From contig BDIU01000063.1 of the NCBI GenBank assembly GCA_002118135.1, positions 310,439 through 374,438 on the forward strand: a stretch of 64,000 nt of DNA. The letters run 5' to 3'. This DNA comes from Trebouxia sp. TZW2008 (taxonomy: Eukaryota; Chlorophyta; Trebouxiophyceae; Trebouxiales; Trebouxiaceae). Position numbers and translations under genes: made by a program. Below, in pieces: positions 57,973 through 64,000 of this stretch (position 1 is its first letter; each line of letters opens with the position of its first letter). The notes beneath the pieces were generated by a model. The model was not told where the DNA came from. It saw only the letters and a list, made by a program, of their open reading frames with translations, and searched no databases.

Positions 57973-60900
57973 TTATGTGTTGATCAAGCGTTGGCATTTG
58001 AGCAGGAAGGCATACTCAAGAGCTGTGTCTTTGAGCTTGTCAAAGCGTCCAGATTGAGAGAAATGACCAGCACCAAGGTCACACTTGAAGATGAGCATAC
58101 GCGTATCTGTCTTGTGCTCGCGTAACTTTGCCACAAATTTGGCTGGCTCCCTGAATGTCATGACAGCATGTGTCACCATGAGCTCAGTATCATACCATTC
58201 CAGCCTTGGCAGCAAAAAGCACGTCCAGAGCAGTTTGTGTCGATGATTCATCTCTGCAAAGCTGCTATTGCTTGTGACCTGTCTTCCAGGTGGCACAAAA
58301 CATGTTGCGGACAATGCCGAGCATAGAGCTTACCAGTATCCTACACGTGGATCATTCAGACCAGCTGTCACAAGGATGTTGGGGTAGTCTGCTCTCTGAA
58401 TGTTGTCCACTGGTGAGTAGCTCTTCATGTAATGATAAAAGTCGGCGTTCTGCAGCAAGAGGAATCGCTGTCAACAGCAGTCTAGACCCACTTGGGCAAC
58501 ATAGTCTGCCACGACGCCTTCACTGCTATGAGCTGTGTGTATGCACAAACACAGCCTGCCAACAGAAATGCCCAAAAACAATCAGCACTTGGTCATGAGT
58601 GGGATCTTACATTTGGATTGCCCCATTCTTCCCATTCTATGTTTGTGAGGGGTATGCTCTCATCCATCATGGTTGTTACCACATCCACAAATGGCACCCC
58701 CATAATGGCGGCATTGAACAGGTCAGGCCGCATGTTCAGGACTGCACCCATAGTCAGGCCCCCAGCACTTCGACCCTGTCAGCATGTACCAAAATTGACC
58801 ATTTTTGGGTACACGTAATCACTGCAGGTCTGTCCTGTTGTGTGGCGTCAAATCTGCCATGTCTCTGTGAGCAAATGCCTGGAGGCAAAATCACAAAATT
58901 GCAAAACAAGCATGCAAACATGAGACCCAGGCTTACACAGAGATTGCAACTGGAGGGGTCTACAAGGGTGCTGAAAGACTGCATGCGCTAAAATGCCACA
59001 AGATAGCTTGAAATGATGCCTACCTCAATACACAGGTGTGCGGGGCTGGTATACTTTTCCTTGACCAAGTGCTCAGCACAGGCTATGAAGTCTGTGAAGG
59101 TGTTCTTCTTATGTAGGTATTTGCCGTTTTCATACCAGTTGCGGCCCATTTCTCCTCCACCTCTGACATGTGCCAAAGCAAAGATGAAGCCCCGGTCAAC
59201 CAAACTTAGCCGGTTCGAGCTCAAGTATGGGTCATTGCATATCTCATACGAGCCGTAACTGCAGAACAAAATGGAGCTGGCCCATCAGACAAGTCATACA
59301 TGTCAGGCAAGATGCCAGCGTGTTGAAGTTGTGAATGCGAGCTGTTATGCAATGTACTCAAATGCTGGTCCATAGCTCCTTGCTCACCAGCACATGCTTT
59401 GACATCACACATTGCACAAATCAGAGATCATGCACATAACATTTGTATACATGCAAAATAAGCACATTATACTCTGACAATGCTGGTCTGCAATCAGATT
59501 TGGCAAGCAACCTGACTTGATTTACCATGAAAGGCCTGCAAGCAGCACTTTTGACAACAGGCCTGCAAGCAGCACTTTTAACAACAAGCATCGATTCTGT
59601 CTCATCTTGATCACTTACAAACTCACCCATTGAGCAGAAGGGGGTCACAGCCGTCCAGCTTGGCAAGCCCTTCTTTGTACACAATGGACATGGGCACCTT
59701 TGTGCCATCGGAAGCAGTGGCCCACAGTCTGTCTGTCCGGTATTTGTCCTTACTGAAGCCTCCCAGGACAGGCTGCACCTTCTTGACTTCCCTGCAGTCA
59801 AAGAAGAAAATGACTCTGATTGCAGGTCATGAATGATTGCTCAATGTGCTTCAGACATAGTGACATGCAGCAAGCGCAATGCAGAGTACAGTAAGTGCAC
59901 AACTTGCAACAGCAGACTGTCTCAAGCACAAGCTGAAAAGCACAACATGCAGAACAAAAAAGTACATATTGTGGACAACAGCAGCATCAGCACCAACAGC
60001 AGCGACGGCGCCAGCAACAGCAGCAACGGTAGACCCAGCAGCAAAGAGGCAGAATCAAGGGATGAATGGCATCAACACCTGTTGCCCGTCTGCATGTTGA
60101 TATCAATTGTGGAAGCTGGTGTGGTGAGTGAGGTGTATGCCACTCGCAGAACAGGGCTCTCAAAGTTCCCTTGGCTGCCAGCATGCAAGCTGTAGGCTGC
60201 CTCTGGAAACTGTATCTGTTCACCTGTGCCCAGGTTCTGAGGCATGCCCAGGTTGGGCGGTAGCTCAAAGATAGTGGCTTCCTGCAGTTACAGCCAGACA
60301 GTGAAACCCTATTGCGTTGGGTCGCTTGGAGCATTCAGCACCGCGCGATCTCGAGACAAATTGACTTTTGCATGCAGTCGCCAGAAGAGAGGCACGCTCT
60401 GAGATCAGAGCACACGCAATCAGCGATGCTGTTGAGTTGGGTTCTAAGCCCTTCTCAGGAAGGGCAGTGGAGTCAGCACTGGTGCAGGCATTTGTGATCG
60501 TAAAATGAACACACCACAACAGCCTGCAATCAGGTGCAGGTCTCAGCCACTACTGGAGATATCAAGCACAGTAGAGTGCAAACTGTGACAATGAAGCCAT
60601 GATGCTCTACACAATGCCAGTTGCAAATCAGACCTGCAAGCCTTTGATGCGCTGGAACACCACAAGGTGATTCTCTGAGGCTGTCAAGGACTCAATCTTG
60701 ACATCTGACCTGTGAGGTATCAGAACCTGCATGACAGACATTCAACAGCTGACTTGCCAGCATCTATGGCTGCTGTCAGCACCACAGCTGCAATGTCATG
60801 ATGGCGCTGTCTTGCAAGCATGATCAAGTCCCAAATGTGCAATGCAAAGCTATCAGCGCTTGAGGTTCAAACGGGGAGCATGATCAGCCACAGTAAACAT

Positions 60901-63900
60901 TGCAATGCAACAATGCTATGCATATGCAGCCACAGCCAAGTAACACAATGTAAGAGTGGCATTTTGAAGATGACCTTGGTCTTTGTGGGGTCAGATACTG
61001 GAGCAACTAGGACTTCTGAGTTTGGTCTGTCTTTGTCCCTGATCTCAATGAAGAAGTGGTCACCACGGTGCTTGACATCATACTCAACGTCATTCACACG
61101 TGGCAGAATGACTTTCCAGACAGCATCTGGCTTGTCTGCTGGCAGGAAGCGAGTCTCTGATGTCACAGAGGACCCTGCACCCGTCGGAGGAACATGAAGT
61201 CAGCCATAGTGTCATTTCAAGGAAGGCAAAAAGCAAGAAACTCAGGAAACACCTGTTGCCATCACAGCTGTGTGACTAAGAGTAAGAATTGGAGTTGGCT
61301 GATGTGATTCACAGGGTTTAGAACACGTAGCGAAGAACAAACCAGGCTCCGCCATGCAACCCTCAAGCTGTGTGCTGTTAGCTGATGGTGATACAAGTCA
61401 TGTGTGCTGATTTGCTCTGTCCACAGCTGCCATGTAGTGACTGAAGGTACAACACAGCAATGTGCTGTTGTTGGTGGTGTCATGCACCACTGTAACAGTT
61501 GCATGAAGCTCACCAACTTGAATGATCAGTAACTTGTCATCGCGAGACTTGCCAAGGCCTACGTACATCTGATCATCCTTTTCATGGTATACCAGCTTGT
61601 CTTCTTTAGCAGTGTCACCTATATGATGCCGCCACACCTGCCATACATTTGACAAGCCATAAAACAGGTGCATTTGATATGACTTCAGAACATCTATCAA
61701 ATTGTACAATGGTCAGCTCAACACACGCAATCAAGTTGGCTGGAGTGGACAGAGGCCCGGAGCTTGAGAATGATTCGGTGTATGTAATCAGAGATGCAGT
61801 TGAGGTGAACATTGTGTTTGTGCCTGAGTTGATGATCTGCCTATGAAAAGAAGGAAAAAGAAAAGTCTGCGCCGTTGGGCGTTATAACGGGAGTCTCTGC
61901 TTTCAGAGGCAGCCCGAGATATGCATACCTTGAAAGGGCGGTCAAGCTTGTCCTTGGTAACATAGAACAAGGTCTGGTTGTCGTTTGCCCAAGCCACATT
62001 GCCTGCTGTAGCCTGCAGCACTCAGCCGCAAGATCAATACCCATCCCAGAAGAACAAGGCTCACAAACTGTGTTGAGTACCTGCGCTCATTGAGAGCTGC
62101 CTGTTGTAAAAAGCTGCCTGTTGTAAGGAGCTGCATGTGACTGCATGTCAGCTTTTTAAATAGTCATCCATGTCAGTTGTGTGTGATCTATCCAACGTTG
62201 TTTGCTGTCACCAAGTACAGGTGAATATCATGTTCCTTGTGACGCCGCAATAAGCCAGAAAGGCGGTGATGATGTGCTTGCATCTAGCTTATAGCAGCAA
62301 TGATCAACAGCTCAGGCAGAGCCAATGAGAACGGCGCTGGCAGCAAGCTGCTGTCAGCAAAATTCAACAGTTCACAGGACAACAAGAGCAGGAAAACAGG
62401 AAAGAACTTGTTGCCCTGATTGTGATCAAGTCAGTTTCACGTGGAGCCAACGATGACGACAACTACAGCACGAGGGTTTGCTACCTTGATAGGCTCCCTC
62501 AACATCTCTTTGTCTGTGCCAACCTCCTTCACATGCAGGGTGTACTTCTCATTGCCTGAGGTGTCCTCGCCATATGCCACCAGCTTGTGGTTAGGGGAGG
62601 GCTCCAAGCCGCTAGTCATGTAGAAGTCATAATTTGCGGCTTCAGCATTCTCATCCAGCAGGATCTCTTCAGGCTCACTTTCATCCATTGTATCCGTTTC
62701 TGCATCATGCTACCAGGTTGCTACCCAAGGCAGGGCAAAAGTGCTTGCAGCAAGTCCAACACTGAGGTTTCAAATGAGTCTGTGGGCAAGCAAAAGGCAA
62801 GTAGCCGAGCAAAAGGTGGATGGCCTTGCATCAACAGCCAAAGTCTGCTGCTGCACTGACCTTGTGCTGCACAGGGATGCGCCTCATGTACACAGTAAGT
62901 CGCACAGCGGTCAACTCAACCAGCAGCTGTGTCTCGCCCTTGGAGAGCACTTGTGATATCAACAACAATAGCTGTGAGCACTGTTTTCAGTGATGCCAAG
63001 CAACTTTTCCTTCTTGTGTTTGCCTGCACACACCTGAAGGAGGTCCAATATTGGCTGGCAGCTTTCTTCTGCAGTGGACTCGGTACTGCTCGCCCTCCAA
63101 TGTGCGGCTGTAATAGAAGTAAGGGCCGTCCCTGCAGCAACAAAACTTCTAGATAAAAACAACAGGTGGAAAGCATGGCTTCACCATCAGGAAGTAGCCC
63201 ATTGACATGCCTAGCAAGGCTAATGACGCGCATGCCAGGGCGGACGACAATCAGCAACAGCTTCCTTTGAGCTGCAGGAGATGTCATGACGCTCTGTAGA
63301 AGACTGCATATTCAGCAAATGCTCACGAAGCCAACTTATCATCACAGTAACTACATCAGTACAGCTCTCAAGTGCAGCTGATTAGTATGCATTCAGGCAA
63401 TGAGTGTGTACCTGACTGGTGCAGACTGATCTGCCTCCTGGATTCTGGCTCGCAGCTCCCTGTACAGCTGCTCCTGCAGATGCTCTGTGTTCTCCAAAAC
63501 ATTGTGGCAGTAATCGGTCTCAGCCTGCATGACAGCCAGCCAACCAGGAAATCAACTGAAAGAAATCCATTATTGTGGCAGTAGTCATTTTCAGCGTGCC
63601 TGGCAGTTGGTCAATCAACTTGAGGAAAGCAATCATTGTGGCAGTACCCATTTCCAGCCTGCATGACAGTTAGCCAACCAAGAAATCAACTTGAAGAAGT
63701 CCATGATTGTGGCAGCAGTCGGTCTCAGCCTGCATGACAGCCAGCTAACTCAGAGATCAAGTTAAAGATACCCAATTTTGTGGCAGTAGCCATTTGCAGC
63801 CTGCATGACAGCCGGCCAAGGAAGAGATCAACTTGAAGATGTCCATTATTGTGGCAGTATACATTTTCAGCCTGCATGACAGCTGGCTAAAGAATAGGTT

Positions 63901-64000
63901 CAAACAAAGTGCCACGACAGTAGAATGGCAGAGCGCTTTCCGTCGTGAACATGTGCAAGAAAGTGCCAAGGAGTTAAGCCGGGTATGACAGCAAGCAGGA
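57973..64000 (-). CDS. Oligopeptidase B (prolyl oligopeptidase family S9A), 5' end beyond the window
   Basis: Serine peptidase cleaving short peptides after basic residues. Exons seen: 63524-63412, 63131-63034, 62699-62485, 62012-61929, 61637-61514, 61174-60975, 60726-60634, 60281-60079, 59791-59627, 59258-59024, 58775-58611, 58449-58334 and 58150-57973. They total 663 in-frame codons including the stop. The beta-propeller half holds [34 protein letters not shown] and [20 protein letters not shown]. The catalytic half has [15 protein letters not shown], the nucleophile [10 protein letters not shown], the Asp in [14 protein letters not shown] and the His in [10 protein letters not shown]. The window enters the protein at a residue pair equivalent to the early N-terminal helix; the first exon(s) lie to the right. 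The acceptor of the first visible exon is preceded by a six-unit repeat array. Confidence 0.93.
61841..61917 (-). repeat. Copy 3 of the dispersed element
   Basis: On the minus strand it reads GGGCTGCCTCTGAAAGCAGA, then GACTCCCGTTATAACGCCCA and ACGGCGCAGAC plus a pyrimidine tract. It is the best match to the copy at 16097-16171 and lies in an oligopeptidase intron, in the sense direction. Confidence 0.6.
63490..63900 (-). repeat. Six-unit ~70-bp array of an exon's 3' splice site
   Basis: The acceptor and first codons of the oligopeptidase exon at 63524 (CATGCAG|GCTGAGACC and TACTGCCACAAT) recur at about 63595, 63660, 63731, 63802 and 63870. The copies read variants of AETDYCHN such as [16 protein letters not shown] and AENVYCHN. 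Spacing is 65-71 bp, and an AG acceptor is retained in most units. Confidence 0.85.

Noticed and set aside
63490..63900. CRISPR-like regular array
   Set aside because: Units are imperfect ~70-bp repeats without unique spacers and match the adjacent exon boundary; the DNA is eukaryotic.

Overview
The window reads as nuclear DNA of a green alga (Chlorophyta; a trebouxiophyte is my best guess, not proven). Genes are cut into many short exons by GT-AG introns. TGTAA poly(A) signals follow several stop codons. The gene set is plant/algal: UDP-sugar pyrophosphorylase, a plastid-targeted CPBP protease, a plant-type neurochondrin and a glyoxysomal-type citrate synthase. TG/CA dinucleotides are abundant and CpG is scarce inside genes, whereas CpG clusters around start codons. 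Exon models were built by hand from splice sites, reading phase and family conservation. Where a model closes in frame over every junction I say so.

Layout, left to right (- or + strand): ankyrin-repeat protein (-, runs off the left edge), a 321-aa unknown (-), a weak small gene (+), signal peptidase subunit SPCS2 (+), a D-2-hydroxyacid dehydrogenase (-), COA4-like twin-CX9C protein (+) and LYR protein (+) 42 bp apart, citrate synthase (-), ribosomal protein eS17 (+), SET-domain protein (-), proteasome alpha-3 (-), CPBP protease (+), neurochondrin (-), an unknown with a 16-residue repeat (+), an unresolved small gene (-), V-ATPase subunit F (+), UDP-sugar pyrophosphorylase with a long SPKK tail (+), LUC7-like splicing factor (-), PIG-L (+), and oligopeptidase B (-, runs off the right edge). 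Strands alternate, so most genes share a short CpG-rich divergent promoter on one side and a convergent 3' end on the other.

The most unusual signal is structural. In at least six unrelated genes, a short stretch spanning an exon-intron boundary, or a whole small exon, is repeated two to six times inside the adjoining intron. One copy fits the gene model and the others are decayed. Two of the three GC-AG introns I found are exactly the introns that span such arrays (dehydrogenase and neurochondrin). This looks like a recurrent local duplication process that enlarges introns and leaves decoy splice sites.

Functionally these are ordinary housekeeping genes (protein secretion, mitochondrial assembly, proteasome, ribosome, V-ATPase, sugar nucleotides, GPI anchors, splicing). 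The closest functional pairing is COA4-like with LYR: both are predicted mitochondrial assembly factors, and their spacing suggests one dicistronic mRNA.
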